From Planococcus antarcticus DSM 14505 (GTDB lineage Bacteria > Bacillota > Bacilli > Bacillales_A > Planococcaceae): a stretch of 64,000 bases of DNA. The notes under the pieces are model-generated. The model did no database searches. It was given only the letters and a program-made list of their open reading frames with translations, and had not been told where the DNA came from. The position numbers and the translations under genes are program-made. Each line of letters starts with the position of its first letter. The first letter of the stretch is position 1. Where the stretch lies: positions 2,608,501 to 2,672,500 of the forward strand of contig NZ_CP016534.2 in the NCBI RefSeq assembly GCF_001687565.2. The letters run 5' to 3'. Below are positions 16,971 through 26,567 of the stretch, piece after piece.

Positions 16971-18467
16971 TTATAATGAAATATAGCTTGCTGGATTGAC
17001 TGCGTTTGTCCGGCCGCCGTTCCAAGGTCCAACATGGATTTCGAAGTGCAGGTGATCGCCGAATGAACGTCCGGTATTCCCCATTCCGCCTACATTCTGC
17101 CCTTGCGATACTTGTTGGCCTACTGAAACGCCAATTGAATTTAGATGCGCGTAAACTGTCGCATGCGTTTGCCCATTAATCGAATGGGTGATGATAACTA
17201 CGTTGCCGTATCCACCCATTGAACCGGCATAGGACACGAATCCGTTTGCCGCAGCGATAATAGCCGTGCCTTTGCTGTTGGCAATATCTACGCCCTGGTG
17301 GAACTCTGGTCCAGAACCGATATCACGCCACCCGAATTTAGAAGTAAAGCGCCCAGCAGTTGGACGGATAAATCCAGAACTTGTATTAACAGAAACTGCT
17401 GGTTCAGGCGCGCTGTATGCTGGTGTTGGAGTACTTGGTGCGCTCGGTGAAGCAGGAGCACTTGAGGCTTCAGGCTTACTTGCAGCTTTTTGTGAGGCTG
17501 CATTTTCTGCCGCTACTTTTTCTGCTGTTGCCTGCTCTGCTGCTCGTTCTGCCGCTAGACGTTCTGCCGTTGCTTTTTCTGCTGTTGCTTTTTCTGCCAC
17601 TGCTTTTTCTGCTGCTGCTTTTTCTGCTGCTGCGCGTTCTGCCGCTAGTTTGCGCAAGCGTTCTTCTTCAGCTTTTCTAGCCAGCTCTGCGAGACGGGCT
17701 TGTTCGTTGACAATTTTCGTCTCCAATTCCGCACTCACATCAATCGTTTCGTCACGCTGTTGAACAAGTGTGGTTTTTTCTTTTGCCAAGCGTTCTTGCT
17801 CAGCTTTCAAATCCTTAACAAGACCCGCCTGCACGGCTTTCTGTCCGTCCAATGATTCTCTAAGGCCGACAAGTTCTGCGCGGCGTTCTTCCTGTTCAGC
17901 AAGCTTTGTTTCAACTTGAGCTTGCTGTTCGCCTAACAGCTTTTTATCTTCCGCTTGTTCGCTCATGATTTCACGATCTGCATCGATTAATGTGTTCACT
18001 GCTGAAAAACGGTCAATGAAATCTACAAAGCTATTGGCGCCCAACAATACATCTATGTAATCAACCGAGCCTCCGCTCAGCTGAATGGCACGTGCACGTT
18101 CTTGAAGCAACTCTGTACGTTCAGCGATCTTTCTTTCCAATTCTACAATAGATTTCTTCAGTTCATCAATTTCGATGATAGTCTGATCGATTTCACCTTG
18201 AACTCCGCTAATTTTTGACTGAGTTTCTTGTATTTTGTTCTCCAGATCCTGGATTTCAGCCATAATACTTTCCAGTGTGGATTGGTTTTGGTTTATTTCA
18301 GTGGATTTCACAGTAATACCTGAATTTAACTCATTTTGTTTTTCTTCCATTTTTTGCTGCTCTTGCTGCAATTCACTTAAAGTATCTGCGTTAACTGTTG
18401 GAATCAACAAGGTAAGCGCCAATACAGATGAAACACCAGTCAACAACCATTTCGACTTCGAGTTCAA
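16971..18467 (-). CDS. Secreted coiled-coil M23 endopeptidase (EnvC/PcsB-like FtsEX partner)
   Basis: 498 residues from a TTG with AAAGGGG nine bases upstream. Signal peptide (WLLTGVSSVLALTLLIPTVNA), long coiled coil from about 30 to 250, an Ala/Glu/Lys repeat stretch (AEKAAAEKAVAEKATAEK) to about 330, a Ser/Pro/Ala linker, then a C-terminal M23 (LytM) domain. Zinc and catalytic residues are present: HQGVD (H390, D394), YAH (H441) and HLHFE (H472, H474). Peptidoglycan cross-bridge cleavage is expected. It lies about 110 bases downstream of ftsX in the same direction, so activation by FtsEX, as for EnvC or CwlO, is a reasonable inference. Confidence 0.85.
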   Translation of the reverse strand: MNSKSKWLLTGVSSVLALTLLIPTVNADTLSELQQEQQKMEEKQNELNSGITVKSTEINQNQSTLESIMAEIQDLENKIQETQSKISGVQGEIDQTIIEIDELKKSIVELERKIAERTELLQERARAIQLSGGSVDYIDVLLGANSFVDFIDRFSAVNTLIDADREIMSEQAEDKKLLGEQQAQVETKLAEQEERRAELVGLRESLDGQKAVQAGLVKDLKAEQERLAKEKTTLVQQRDETIDVSAELETKIVNEQARLAELARKAEEERLRKLAAERAAAEKAAAEKAVAEKATAEKATAERLAAERAAEQATAEKVAAENAASQKAASKPEASSAPASPSAPSTPTPAYSAPEPAVSVNTSSGFIRPTAGRFTSKFGWRDIGSGPEFHQGVDIANSKGTAIIAAANGFVSYAGSMGGYGNVVIITHSINGQTHATVYAHLNSIGVSVGQQVSQGQNVGGMGNTGRSFGDHLHFEIHVGPWNGGRTNAVNPASYISL

Positions 18468-18579
18468 GTTCGCGTTCCCCTTTCGGCTTTACGTTCTTTT
18501 CTATCTCTCTAAGTTTTCTCTATTTTACCCAAACTGCCTGGAGTCTCTCTAGTAGATTCAGACCGTTACTAACACTATC

Positions 18580-19464
18580 TTAAACCCGTAAAAATTTTCT
18601 AATCGACATAAAGCTTCCCCAAATGCCAATAAATACGCCCATTAATAAAATTAAGGCACTTACCTGGTAGATAAACGGAGTGAATTCCAGCAACTGAAAC
18701 AGTTCTCCACTTAAACGAGGCTGTACAAGTTTAGTTACCTCGTTGTAAAGCAACGCTACCAGGCCAATCGGTACTATGGATCCCAATATTCCAAGCCACA
18801 TGCCTTCCAAGATAAATGGAATGCGGACAAACCAGTTAGTGGCACCGACTAATTTCATGATCTCAATTTCTCGACGTCTAGCGACGATCGTAATGCGAAT
18901 CGTGTTTGAAATCAAGAACATGGCGGTAAACAACAATGCCAGGATTAAAATCAATCCGACATTTCTTCCGGCATTCAAGAAATCAAAAAGTTTCTGTATT
19001 TTGTCTTTGCCGTATTCAACTCTTTCTATATTCTCTAAAGCTGCAATACCTGTAGCTACTTTTTCAGTTTGCTGAGGATCTACTGCTTTTACATAAAAAA
19101 CATCGAATAATGGATTGTTTTGCTCGAATAAGCTTAACTCATCACCGAAATCAAGAACTAAATCCGTCAACTCTTCTTCTTTGGTTGAGAAATCGGTCGA
19201 TTCGACACCTGGTATTTCACTAATTTGCGATTCTAGGCTTTGCACTGTCTCTTCTGTAGCATCCAATGAAATAAAAACTTTCATTTCGACGTCATTTTCG
19301 AGATCATCAGCTACTTTGTTCAGGTTCATCATGATTAAAACGAATACACCGACCAACAATAACGTTACTGTTACAGCACTTACAGATGCAAATGTCATCC
19401 AGCTATTGCGTCCCAGGCTTTTAAAACTTTCCTTAAAATGGCGCACCATTGTTCTAGCCTTCAT
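18580..19464 (-). CDS. ftsX: Cell-division ABC transporter permease FtsX
   Basis: 294 residues from the ATG at 19464, which has GGAGGT ten bases upstream; the GTG at 19476 overlaps that site. Topology: N-terminal helix (SAVTVTLLLVGVFVLIMMN), a large extracellular loop with ECD repeats (VEMKVFISLDATEETVQ), then three C-terminal helices with RRREIEIMKLVGATNWFVRI. FtsX couples FtsE to an extracellular peptidoglycan hydrolase. It overlaps ftsE by 11 bases. Confidence 0.96.
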   Translation of the reverse strand: MKARTMVRHFKESFKSLGRNSWMTFASVSAVTVTLLLVGVFVLIMMNLNKVADDLENDVEMKVFISLDATEETVQSLESQISEIPGVESTDFSTKEEELTDLVLDFGDELSLFEQNNPLFDVFYVKAVDPQQTEKVATGIAALENIERVEYGKDKIQKLFDFLNAGRNVGLILILALLFTAMFLISNTIRITIVARRREIEIMKLVGATNWFVRIPFILEGMWLGILGSIVPIGLVALLYNEVTKLVQPRLSGELFQLLEFTPFIYQVSALILLMGVFIGIWGSFMSIRKFLRV

Positions 19465-20140
19465 AGCCGTAGTCACCTCCAGCTACATCGCGGACAATTA
19501 ATCCGCCTTCTATTGCGATTACGCGATGTCTCCGCGTATTGACGATTTGTTGATTATGAGTTGCCATGATAACGGTGGTCCCTGCTTTGTTGATGCGTTC
19601 AAACAGATTCATGATATCCCAGGCCGTTTCAGGGTCCAAATTTCCTGTTGGCTCATCCGCGATCATCACTTTTGGCATGTTGACGATAGACCTTGCGATG
19701 GACACACGCTGTTGTTCTCCACCGGATAGTTCTGTTGGAAACATTTTAGCTTTGTGCTTTAACCCGACTAGATCCAATACTTCCATAACCCGCTTTCTGA
19801 TGTCTTCAGGCTTTTCTTCAATGACTTCGAGCGCAAATGCTACGTTTTCATAGACACTCAACTTTGTCAGCAATTTGAAGTCCTGGAACACGACACCGAT
19901 CTGACGGCGCAGCATTGGCACTTTTCTGCGTTTTAATGTTGCTATATCAATATCATCGACGAACATTTGACCAGAAGATGGTCGTTCTTCGCGATACATC
20001 ATTTTAATGAATGTTGATTTTCCTGCACCACTTGGACCCACGATATAAACGAATTCACCTTGTTCGATTTCAACATTCAAGCCGTTCAAAGCGACAATTC
20101 CGTTGGGATATTTTTTGTAGACGTTTTTCATTTGTATCAT
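19454..20140 (-). CDS. ftsE: Cell-division ATP-binding protein FtsE
   Basis: 228 residues from the ATG at 20140 (AGGTGGG upstream), the same length as B. subtilis FtsE; in-frame residues further upstream are leader. Walker A VGPSGAGKSTFIKMMY, Q-loop GVVFQDFKLL, signature LSGGEQQRVSIARS, Walker B VMIADEPTGNLD and the ATHNQQIV switch histidine are all present. It powers FtsX. Confidence 0.97.
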   Translation of the reverse strand: MIQMKNVYKKYPNGIVALNGLNVEIEQGEFVYIVGPSGAGKSTFIKMMYREERPSSGQMFVDDIDIATLKRRKVPMLRRQIGVVFQDFKLLTKLSVYENVAFALEVIEEKPEDIRKRVMEVLDLVGLKHKAKMFPTELSGGEQQRVSIARSIVNMPKVMIADEPTGNLDPETAWDIMNLFERINKAGTTVIMATHNQQIVNTRRHRVIAIEGGLIVRDVAGGDYGYEG

Positions 20141-20163
20141 TTTTATTACCCACCTATTAGTAA

Positions 20164-20216
20164 TTGGCTTAAGCCAAATTATTTCCATAGAATTTTGCAG
20201 CAAACTCATTATAACA
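20164..20216 (-). promoter_or_regulatory. Extended -10 promoter and palindrome in the ftsEX leader
   Basis: On the minus strand TGTTATAAT (20208-20216) is an extended -10 element with no good -35. Downstream, 20164-20177 is a perfect 14-bp palindrome TTGGCTTAAGCCAA in the leader, 23 bases before the ftsE start. It could be an operator or an RNA hairpin. The rest of 20178-20381 is AT-rich with nothing I can name. Confidence 0.45.
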
Positions 20217-20381
20217 CCTTAAACATATATTTTTATTACATTTCTGTATCATTTAAAATACAATCTGAATAATCTGAACTATAAGAAAAAATAAATTAGC
20301 AGATACTAACCTATTATTTAACTTCCATATTATAACTTTATACAACAAAAAAGTATTATACGCATTTTTAATAAACAAAAA

Positions 20382-20410
20382 AAATAAACTTGCTTTTTAG
20401 CAAGTTTATT
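20382..20410 (-). terminator. Terminator of cccB
   Basis: AATAAACTTGC and GCAAGTTTATT form the stem on the minus strand, followed by a long T run; the cccB stop codon is inside the 5' arm. Confidence 0.8.
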
Positions 20411-20750
20411 TCATATTCGCCAAATACTCCGCAACTGCGTCTGCTTCGTCGCCTTCAATAATGTTGGCTGGCATTGCGCCTTGCCCATTCTCGATGATCG
20501 AACGAATTTCGTCTTGGGACAAACGCGATCCTACGTCGTTCAAGGCCGGAAAATTCCCTGCACCTTCCAAGTTCTCACCGTGGCATGAAATACAATTTTG
20601 TTGAACCACTTGCTCAGCATCAATTGAGGCTGTTTCTTCCCCGCCATTATCAGCAGGCGCTTCTTCTGGTTCTGTTGTTTCATCGCCGCCTCCGCATGCG
20701 CCCAATAAAAGTGTCGCACCGAACAGCATCGCCATCAATTGCTTTTTCAT
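20406..20750 (-). CDS. cccB: Cytochrome c551 lipoprotein CccB
   Basis: 114 residues from the ATG at 20750 (AGAGGAGG upstream). A lipoprotein signal (MKKQLMAMLFGATLLLGACG, lipobox Cys) is followed by an acidic linker and a small class I cytochrome c domain with the haem motif NCISCHG and the axial Met in GQGAMPANI. It sits on the outer face of the membrane and carries electrons to the terminal oxidase. Position between ftsE and yvjA matches B. subtilis. Confidence 0.93.
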   Translation of the reverse strand: MKKQLMAMLFGATLLLGACGGGDETTEPEEAPADNGGEETASIDAEQVVQQNCISCHGENLEGAGNFPALNDVGSRLSQDEIRSIIENGQGAMPANIIEGDEADAVAEYLANMK

Positions 20751-20800
20751 TTGGTGACCTCCTCTAATGAATTGTTTCTTTCTATTAGAGTATACCAAAG

Positions 20801-21673
20801 TTACGGTCTTTTGAAACCTTCACCTAAAACTTCAGAAGCGTCTGAGACGATGACAAAAGCTGAGGGATCGATAAATTTAACCAATTGTTTGAGTCTTGTA
20901 AATTCTGTTTGAGGAATAACTACCATCAATAATGGCTTCTCAGTTCCAGAATAGCCGCCTGTCGCTGTCAGTTCCGTTACTCCGCGATCGACTTCTTCGT
21001 AGATAGCATCGCGGATTTCCATTTGCTTTGTAGTGATGATATAGACCAGTTTTGATTGGCCGAATCCCACTTGGACAAGATCAATGGTTTTGGTCGTGAC
21101 ATACAAGCCGATCAATGCGTATAGCCCTTTTTCAATATCAAAGACCAATGCGGCAGCCAAAACAATAAAGCCGTCAATCATCGCCACACTGGTACCCAGA
21201 GTCCAGCCGGTATATTTTGTGATAATCTGTGCAGCCAGATCGGTTCCCCCGGTGGATGCCTTGCCCCGGAAAACGATGCCAAGTCCAAGTCCTACCATAA
21301 TCCCGCCAAATAAAGCTCCCAGCAGAGGATCTTGCGTCCAAGGCTCCCATGATTCTGTCAAAAACACCACAAGGGGCAGGAACACTGTACCTACAGCGGT
21401 TTTAATGCCAAAATTTCTCCCCAATAAAATTAATCCTGCAGCAAACAAAGGGATATTAAAAGCCCACTGAACAAATGCCGGCTTCCATTCAAACAAACCC
21501 TTCAATATAGTACTAATGCCGCTCACGCCACCTGAAGCCACTTCGTTCGGCAATAAAAATACGTTGAAGGAGATAGCGACAATCGTTGATCCGATGATAA
21601 CGCTGGCATAGTCTATGAACAAAGTCAGCAAGGGATGAGGATCTTTGCGAATACGTCGATTTTTTTTTGTCAT
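20801..21673 (-). CDS. yvjA: YitT family membrane protein (YvjA)
   Basis: 290 residues: five or six membrane helices (DUF161 type) starting PLLTLFIDYASVIIGSTIVA, with NVFLLPNEVASGGVSGIST and GLGLGIVFRGKASTGGTD, then a soluble C-terminal DUF2179 domain (KLVYIITTKQMEIRDAIYEE, GGYSGTEKPLLMVVI). Function unknown; it may bind a small ligand through the C-terminal domain. Found between cccB and prfB, the position of yvjA in B. subtilis. Confidence 0.88.
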   Translation of the reverse strand: MTKKNRRIRKDPHPLLTLFIDYASVIIGSTIVAISFNVFLLPNEVASGGVSGISTILKGLFEWKPAFVQWAFNIPLFAAGLILLGRNFGIKTAVGTVFLPLVVFLTESWEPWTQDPLLGALFGGIMVGLGLGIVFRGKASTGGTDLAAQIITKYTGWTLGTSVAMIDGFIVLAAALVFDIEKGLYALIGLYVTTKTIDLVQVGFGQSKLVYIITTKQMEIRDAIYEEVDRGVTELTATGGYSGTEKPLLMVVIPQTEFTRLKQLVKFIDPSAFVIVSDASEVLGEGFKRP

Positions 21674-21790
21674 TTGTTTTTCGTCCTCTTCTCTTTTATG
21701 TTCGATTAAACCCTGTCAGAGTATACCAAACGCTTACAGCTTTGTGAACTTCATCCGGGTAAAGCAAGACTTCACAGAGCTGAAGAATAT

Positions 21791-21824
21791 AAAAAAAGTC
21801 CGAAAGCGGATATGCTTCGGACCT
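21791..21824 (-). terminator. Terminator of prfB
   Basis: Minus strand: GGTCCGAAGC pairs imperfectly with GCTTTCGGAC around a short ATATCC loop, followed by seven T residues, after the prfB stop. Confidence 0.8.
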
Positions 21825-21841
21825 TTCGTTCTGCTCTTTTC

Positions 21842-22943
21842 CTATTCCATTTTGGAGCGCAATAAGGAATTGATAAATCCATCAATATCGCCATCCATGA
21901 CAGCTCCTAAATTGCCTGTCTCGTAGTTGGTTCGGTGATCTTTGACCATCGAATACGGATGGAATACATATGAACGGATCTGACTTCCCCAGCCAATTTC
22001 CTTTTGTTCTCCACGGATTTCTAGAAGACGGGCTTCTTCTTCCTCAACTTTTAATGTATACAATTTCGCTTTCAGCATCTGCATCGCTTTTTCACGGTTT
22101 TTGATTTGCGAACGTTCCTGCTGGCATGTCACGACGGCGCCTGTTGGAAGGTGAGTGATTCGAACAGCAGAATCTGTGGTATTGATATGTTGTCCACCGG
22201 CTCCACTTGCCCGATACGTATCGACTTTCAAATCTTCCGTGCGGATATCGATTTCAATTTCACCAGTAAATTCCGGCATTACTTCACAAGAAACAAATGA
22301 AGTGTGGCGGCGCCCAGATGAATCAAAAGGTGAAATCCGAACTAAACGGTGAACACCTTTTTCAGCTTTCAAGTAGCCATACGCATTGTGTCCCCGAATA
22401 CCAAGAGTAACGGATTTGACGCCTGCCTCGTCGCCAGCCAGATAATCCAAAGTCTCAACTTTAAAACCCCGTTTTTCTGCCCATCGCGTATACATACGCA
22501 ACAGCATCGAGCACCAATCCTGAGATTCTGTTCCACCTGCACCCGGATGCAATTCCAAAATGGCATTGTTTTTATCGTAAGGCTCACTGAGCAGCATAGT
22601 CAATTCGTAATCTGCCAGGTCGGAGATAAATTGCTTCATATCCTTATTGACATCTTCATGCAGATCATCATCGTCTTCTTCTCTTAACAGCTCTAAAGAC
22701 ATTTCCATGTTCTCCTGCGTTTCCATGAAGCTGTAATAGGTATTGACGATTTCTTTTAGTCCATTCAATTCTGAAATGACCGTTTGCGCAGATTCCTGGT
22801 TGTTCCAAAAATCAGGATCGAGCATCATTTCATCTAACTCTTGTATGCGGGATTCTTTGTTTTCTAAGTCAAAGAGACCCCCTAAAGTCCGCCAATTTAC
22901 TGGCTGATTTGTCGAGCTCGTTACGGATGTCTGCTAATTCCAT
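21842..22943 (-). CDS. prfB: Peptide chain release factor 2, with programmed +1 frameshift
   Basis: RF2 releases peptides at UGA and UAA. The gene is in two frames: 24 codons from the ATG at 22943 (GAGGAGG upstream) to CTT, then TGA at 22869-22871 in frame; skipping the T at 22871 continues with GAC in the +1 frame to the stop at 21842. The joined product is 366 residues, the B. subtilis length. The stop-recognition tripeptide SPF is in [14 protein letters not shown] and the catalytic GGQ in [18 protein letters not shown]. Not a pseudogene. Confidence 0.97.
22869..22884 (-). promoter_or_regulatory. RF2 autoregulatory +1 frameshift signal
   Basis: The site reads AGG GGG TCT CTT TGA C on the minus strand: an internal Shine-Dalgarno-like AGGGGG, the slippery CTT codon, and an in-frame TGA followed by C. 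This is the classic prfB arrangement, by which low RF2 promotes the shift. Confidence 0.95.
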
Positions 22944-22966
22944 CGTATGTTCCTCCTCAAAATAAC

Positions 22967-22990
22967 ACCGAAGAGCAAAAGCTCTTCGGT
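22967..22990 (-). terminator. Hairpin between secA and prfB
   Basis: Perfect ten-base stem ACCGAAGAGC / GCTCTTCGGT with a four-base loop. The following minus-strand tail (GTTATTTTG) is a poor T run, so it may be a partial terminator or attenuator rather than a full stop; prfB begins 23 bases beyond. Confidence 0.6.
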
Positions 22991-23004
22991 CTTTTCACAC
23001 TCTC

Positions 23005-25521
23005 TTATGAAACTGTCCCATGACAGTTCTTATACTTCTTGCCGCTGCCGCACGGGCAAAGATCGTTTCGCCCAACTTCCATTTCTTTGCGGACAGGTGC
23101 CTTTTTCTTTTTTGGAGCCGGTCCGTCTTCTTTCGGATTGACTGCTTGACCTTTCGCAACTTCTTCACGCTCAAGATTGTTGCGAATCTCAGCCTTCATC
23201 GAATACTTCGCTACATCTTCTTCAATAGCCTCGACCATTGCTTCGAACATCGCAAAGCCTTCACTTTGGTATTCACGAAGTGGATCGTTCTGTCCATAAG
23301 CACGCAAGTGAATCCCTTGACGAAGTTGATCCATTGCATCAATATGATCAATCCATTTTGTATCGATTGAACGGAGCAAGACAACCTTCTCAAATTCACG
23401 CATACGTACAGGCGTCATTTCTATTTCTTTTTCATCGTAACGCATGCTAACCGCTTCTTTAATGTTAGCAATCAGCTCTTCTTGGGATTTACCCTGAAGG
23501 TCAGCTTCAGTTACTGTGTTTTCTGGAAGAAGATTTGCAGCAATCAATTCATTCAGTGATTTCAAGTGCCAGTCTTCCTGTTTTTCTTCTGCTGTATGCG
23601 TGTAGACCATACGCTCAATTGAACTATTGATCATATTTTCAACCAGTGCACGCATATTTTCAGTTTCCAACACTTCCATACGCTCTTTGTAGATGATTTC
23701 TCGTTGTTGACGAAGAACATCATCGTATTGAAGCAGGCGTTTTCGAGCGTCGAAGTTATTACCTTCCACTCGTTTTTGCGCGGACTCAACAGAACGTGTT
23801 ACCATTTTCGATTGCAATGGCTGGGAATCGTCCATACCTAATTTGCCCATCATCGTACGCATTGCGTCTGAACCGAAACGGCGCATCAAATCATCTTCAA
23901 GAGACAGGTAAAATTGAGTAACACCGGGGTCACCTTGACGACCTGAACGTCCACGCAACTGGTTATCAATGCGTCGTGATTCGTGACGTTCTGTACCGAT
24001 AACTGCAAGTCCACCCGCTTCAATAACACCTTCTCCGAGTTTAATATCAGTTCCTCGACCCGCCATATTAGTAGCAATCGTTACAGAACCTTTTTGACCA
24101 GCATTTAAAATAATTTCCGCTTCATGCTCATGATTTTTCGCGTTCAATACGGAATGTTTAATGCCTTTTTTCGTCAAATACTCCGAAATGATTTCTGATG
24201 TTTCAATGGCCACTGTTCCGACAAGCACCGGCTGACCTTTGGCATGGCGAGTTGCAATATCGTCCCCTACCGCTTTGTATTTACCCGCAGTAGTAGAATA
24301 AATCAAATCAACGTGATCTTCACGGATAATTGGTTGATTGGTTGGAATTACAATGACGTACATATTGTAGATATTGCGGAATTCTTCTTCTTCTGTCTTC
24401 GCTGTACCGGTCATACCAGACAATTTATCGTACATACGGAAATAGTTCTGGAAAGTGATGGTAGCCATCGTCATCGATTCATTTTGGATTTCTAGGCCTT
24501 CTTTAGCCTCAATCGCCTGATGCAAACCATCAGAATAACGCCGGCCTTTCATTAAACGACCGGTAAACTGATCGACAATGACAACTTCCTCTTCCTGGAC
24601 AATATAGTCCACATCTTTGTGCATCGTCACATATGCCTTCAATGATTGATTGATTGTGTGATTCAGGCGAACATGGCTAATATCAAAAAGATTGTCGATA
24701 CCGAATGCTTTTTCAACTTTTCCGATACCTTCTTCTGTCAAAACAACACCTTTGGTCGTCTCGTCATAGGTGTAATCCGTATCTTTTGTCAGCAAACGCG
24801 CAAACGCGTTTGACTGTTGGTACAATTGTGCCGCTTTGGCTGCCTGTCCTGAAATAATCAGAGGCGTCCGCGCTTCATCGATCAAAATAGAGTCGACTTC
24901 ATCGATTACGGCGTAATTCAATGGACGTTGGACCATATCTTCTTTATAAAGCACCATATTATCCCGCAAGTAATCAAAGCCCAGTTCGTTATTCGTACTA
25001 TACGTTACGTCAGACAAGTAAGCTGCTCGCTTTTCATCTTTGGTCAAACTATTTAAGTTTAAGCCGACAGACAATCCAAGCCATTCGTACAGCTCGCCCA
25101 TTTCCAAAGCATCACGGCTGGCCAAGTATTCATTGACCGTTACTACGTGAACTCCTTTTTTACTGATGGCATTCAAGTAAACAGATAGAGTTGAGGTTAA
25201 GGTTTTACCTTCACCTGTCTTCATTTCTGAAATATTCCCTTCATGAAGAGAAACAGCACCCATAATCTGCACGCGGAATGGATATAGTCCAAGGATGCGC
25301 TTCGATGCTTCACGAGTCGTCGCGAAGGCTTCTGGTAGCAAGTCATTCAAGGACTCACCTTTAGCATGACGCTCTACAAATTCTTCTGTCTTCGCTTTTA
25401 ATGCTTCATCGGTCAAAGCTGAAAAATCTGAAGCCAATGCTTCAACTCGATCCGCTACTTTTTCCAATCGTTTTAAATCCCGTTTATTCGGATCAAATAC
25501 TTTATTCAATACTCCTAGCAT
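23005..25521 (-). CDS. secA: Protein translocase ATPase SecA
   Basis: 838 residues from the ATG at 25521 (GGGAG upstream); the in-frame extension to 25557 is not needed. SecA drives preproteins through SecYEG. Walker A is in [14 protein letters not shown], Walker B in [18 protein letters not shown], the preprotein cross-linking domain follows, then [12 protein letters not shown] and [13 protein letters not shown] of the second nucleotide-binding fold, the helical scaffold, and the C-terminal zinc motif [14 protein letters not shown]. Upstream of prfB as in most Firmicutes. Confidence 0.98.
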   Translation of the reverse strand: MLGVLNKVFDPNKRDLKRLEKVADRVEALASDFSALTDEALKAKTEEFVERHAKGESLNDLLPEAFATTREASKRILGLYPFRVQIMGAVSLHEGNISEMKTGEGKTLTSTLSVYLNAISKKGVHVVTVNEYLASRDALEMGELYEWLGLSVGLNLNSLTKDEKRAAYLSDVTYSTNNELGFDYLRDNMVLYKEDMVQRPLNYAVIDEVDSILIDEARTPLIISGQAAKAAQLYQQSNAFARLLTKDTDYTYDETTKGVVLTEEGIGKVEKAFGIDNLFDISHVRLNHTINQSLKAYVTMHKDVDYIVQEEEVVIVDQFTGRLMKGRRYSDGLHQAIEAKEGLEIQNESMTMATITFQNYFRMYDKLSGMTGTAKTEEEEFRNIYNMYVIVIPTNQPIIREDHVDLIYSTTAGKYKAVGDDIATRHAKGQPVLVGTVAIETSEIISEYLTKKGIKHSVLNAKNHEHEAEIILNAGQKGSVTIATNMAGRGTDIKLGEGVIEAGGLAVIGTERHESRRIDNQLRGRSGRQGDPGVTQFYLSLEDDLMRRFGSDAMRTMMGKLGMDDSQPLQSKMVTRSVESAQKRVEGNNFDARKRLLQYDDVLRQQREIIYKERMEVLETENMRALVENMINSSIERMVYTHTAEEKQEDWHLKSLNELIAANLLPENTVTEADLQGKSQEELIANIKEAVSMRYDEKEIEMTPVRMREFEKVVLLRSIDTKWIDHIDAMDQLRQGIHLRAYGQNDPLREYQSEGFAMFEAMVEAIEEDVAKYSMKAEIRNNLEREEVAKGQAVNPKEDGPAPKKKKAPVRKEMEVGRNDLCPCGSGKKYKNCHGTVS

Positions 25522-25550
25522 AATTATACCGCTCCCTGCGTAAGTGTCCG

Positions 25551-25648
25551 CCGGCATCTAACATGCCGGGTGATCGCTTTAGCTTTTATAGTGCCCTGTT
25601 AAGCGCTGGCGCCTAAAGAACATATTTATCCAAATCATCATCAGTCAA
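25551..25648 (-). promoter_or_regulatory. Candidate secA promoter and leader hairpin
   Basis: Minus strand: TTGACT (25643-25648), an 18-base spacer, TATGTT (25619-25624). In the leader, CCGGCAT and ATGCCGG (25551-25569) form a seven-base stem with a five-base loop, 29 bases before the secA start, and no T run follows. The remaining 25649-25800 shows nothing else recognisable. Confidence 0.4.
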
Positions 25649-25800
25649 TTTTAAAAAAATCTCACTATTCATTTTAACACTGTGCAGAAATGCGTGCAAA
25701 TAATGATGATAGTTCCTTTATCGATAAAAGAGCTTAAAACAGATCCAACTTATTCAAAATTATTAACGCCTTCAGAATCTTCATAAAAGAAAGCAAACCA

Positions 25801-25825
25801 AAAGCCTCTCATTTAGAGAGGCTTT
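25801..25825 (-). terminator. Terminator of hpf
   Basis: Perfect stem AAAGCCTCTC / GAGAGGCTTT with a short ATTTA loop region, downstream of the hpf stop. Confidence 0.8.
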
Positions 25826-25871
25826 AATGTCTGGCTATAAGAACTAGTAACAGAAAATACATGATCAATTT

Positions 25872-26441
25872 TTATTGTGCAGAAGTTTCAATCAACCCAT
25901 AGCTTCCATCTTTTCGTTTGTAGACAATGTTTGTTTCATTAGATTCCGCATCTGTAAAGACAAAGAAATTATGCCCAAGCATGTTCATCTGCAGAACTGC
26001 TTCTTCTTCATCCATCGGTTTCAAGTCAAACTGCTTTGTGCGGACAATTGTGAAATCCTCGTCATCTTCTTCTGCTTCATTTTGGACGCGTGTATCATTT
26101 TCAGCAGTGGCGAATGCAAGGCCCATACCATCGCGCTCACGGAATTTACGATTTACTTTTGTTTTGTACTTGCGAATTTGACGCTCTAGCTTGCTGACGA
26201 TCAAATCTATTGCTGCGTACATATCATCATGTCGTTCTTCAGCACGTAATGTCAGGTTTTTCATCGGTATAGTAACTTCCACTTTTGTTTGGTTGTGATT
26301 GTATGATTTCAGGTTGACCATTGCGGTAGCATTTGCACCGTCTGTGAAATATCTTTCAATCTTTTCTACTTTCTTTTCGATGTGTTCACGTATTGCGGGA
26401 GTTACCTCAATATTTTCGCCTCTGATGTTAAATTGCAACAT
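25872..26441 (-). CDS. hpf: Long-form ribosome hibernation promoting factor (HPF/YvyD)
   Basis: 189 residues. The N-terminal HPF domain (MLQFNIRGENIEVTPAIREH, VEVTIPMKNLTLRAEERHDD) is joined by an acidic linker to the C-terminal dimerisation domain (RTKQFDLKPMDEEEAVLQM, LGHNFFVFTDAESNETNIVY). The long form dimerises 70S ribosomes into inactive 100S particles in stationary phase and stress. A SigB-like promoter lies upstream, as known for B. subtilis yvyD. Confidence 0.95.
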   Translation of the reverse strand: MLQFNIRGENIEVTPAIREHIEKKVEKIERYFTDGANATAMVNLKSYNHNQTKVEVTIPMKNLTLRAEERHDDMYAAIDLIVSKLERQIRKYKTKVNRKFRERDGMGLAFATAENDTRVQNEAEEDDEDFTIVRTKQFDLKPMDEEEAVLQMNMLGHNFFVFTDAESNETNIVYKRKDGSYGLIETSAQ

Positions 26442-26483
26442 GTTAACTCCTCCTTCTATTATGCTACTTGTACACTTCTACAT

Positions 26484-26509
26484 CTTCCCTTGTCTTTCCT
26501 TCTTAAAAC
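26484..26509 (-). promoter_or_regulatory. SigB-like promoter of hpf
   Basis: Minus strand GTTTTA, 14 bases, GGGAAG. This fits GTTTAA-N13/14-GGGTAT partly. The match is modest; the known SigB control of yvyD elsewhere supports it. Confidence 0.35.
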
Positions 26510-26567
26510 CAAAAAAGTTTTAAGAATATGGATTACAGGTAAACAGTATGACAAGGAGATGAAGTTC

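Noticed and set aside
17266..17763. 165-residue plus-strand frame rich in Ala/Ser/Phe
   Set aside because: Antisense shadow of the AEKAAAEK coiled-coil repeats in the M23 gene.
21842..22943. prfB as a frameshifted pseudogene
   Set aside because: The break is the canonical programmed +1 site and both parts are fully conserved.
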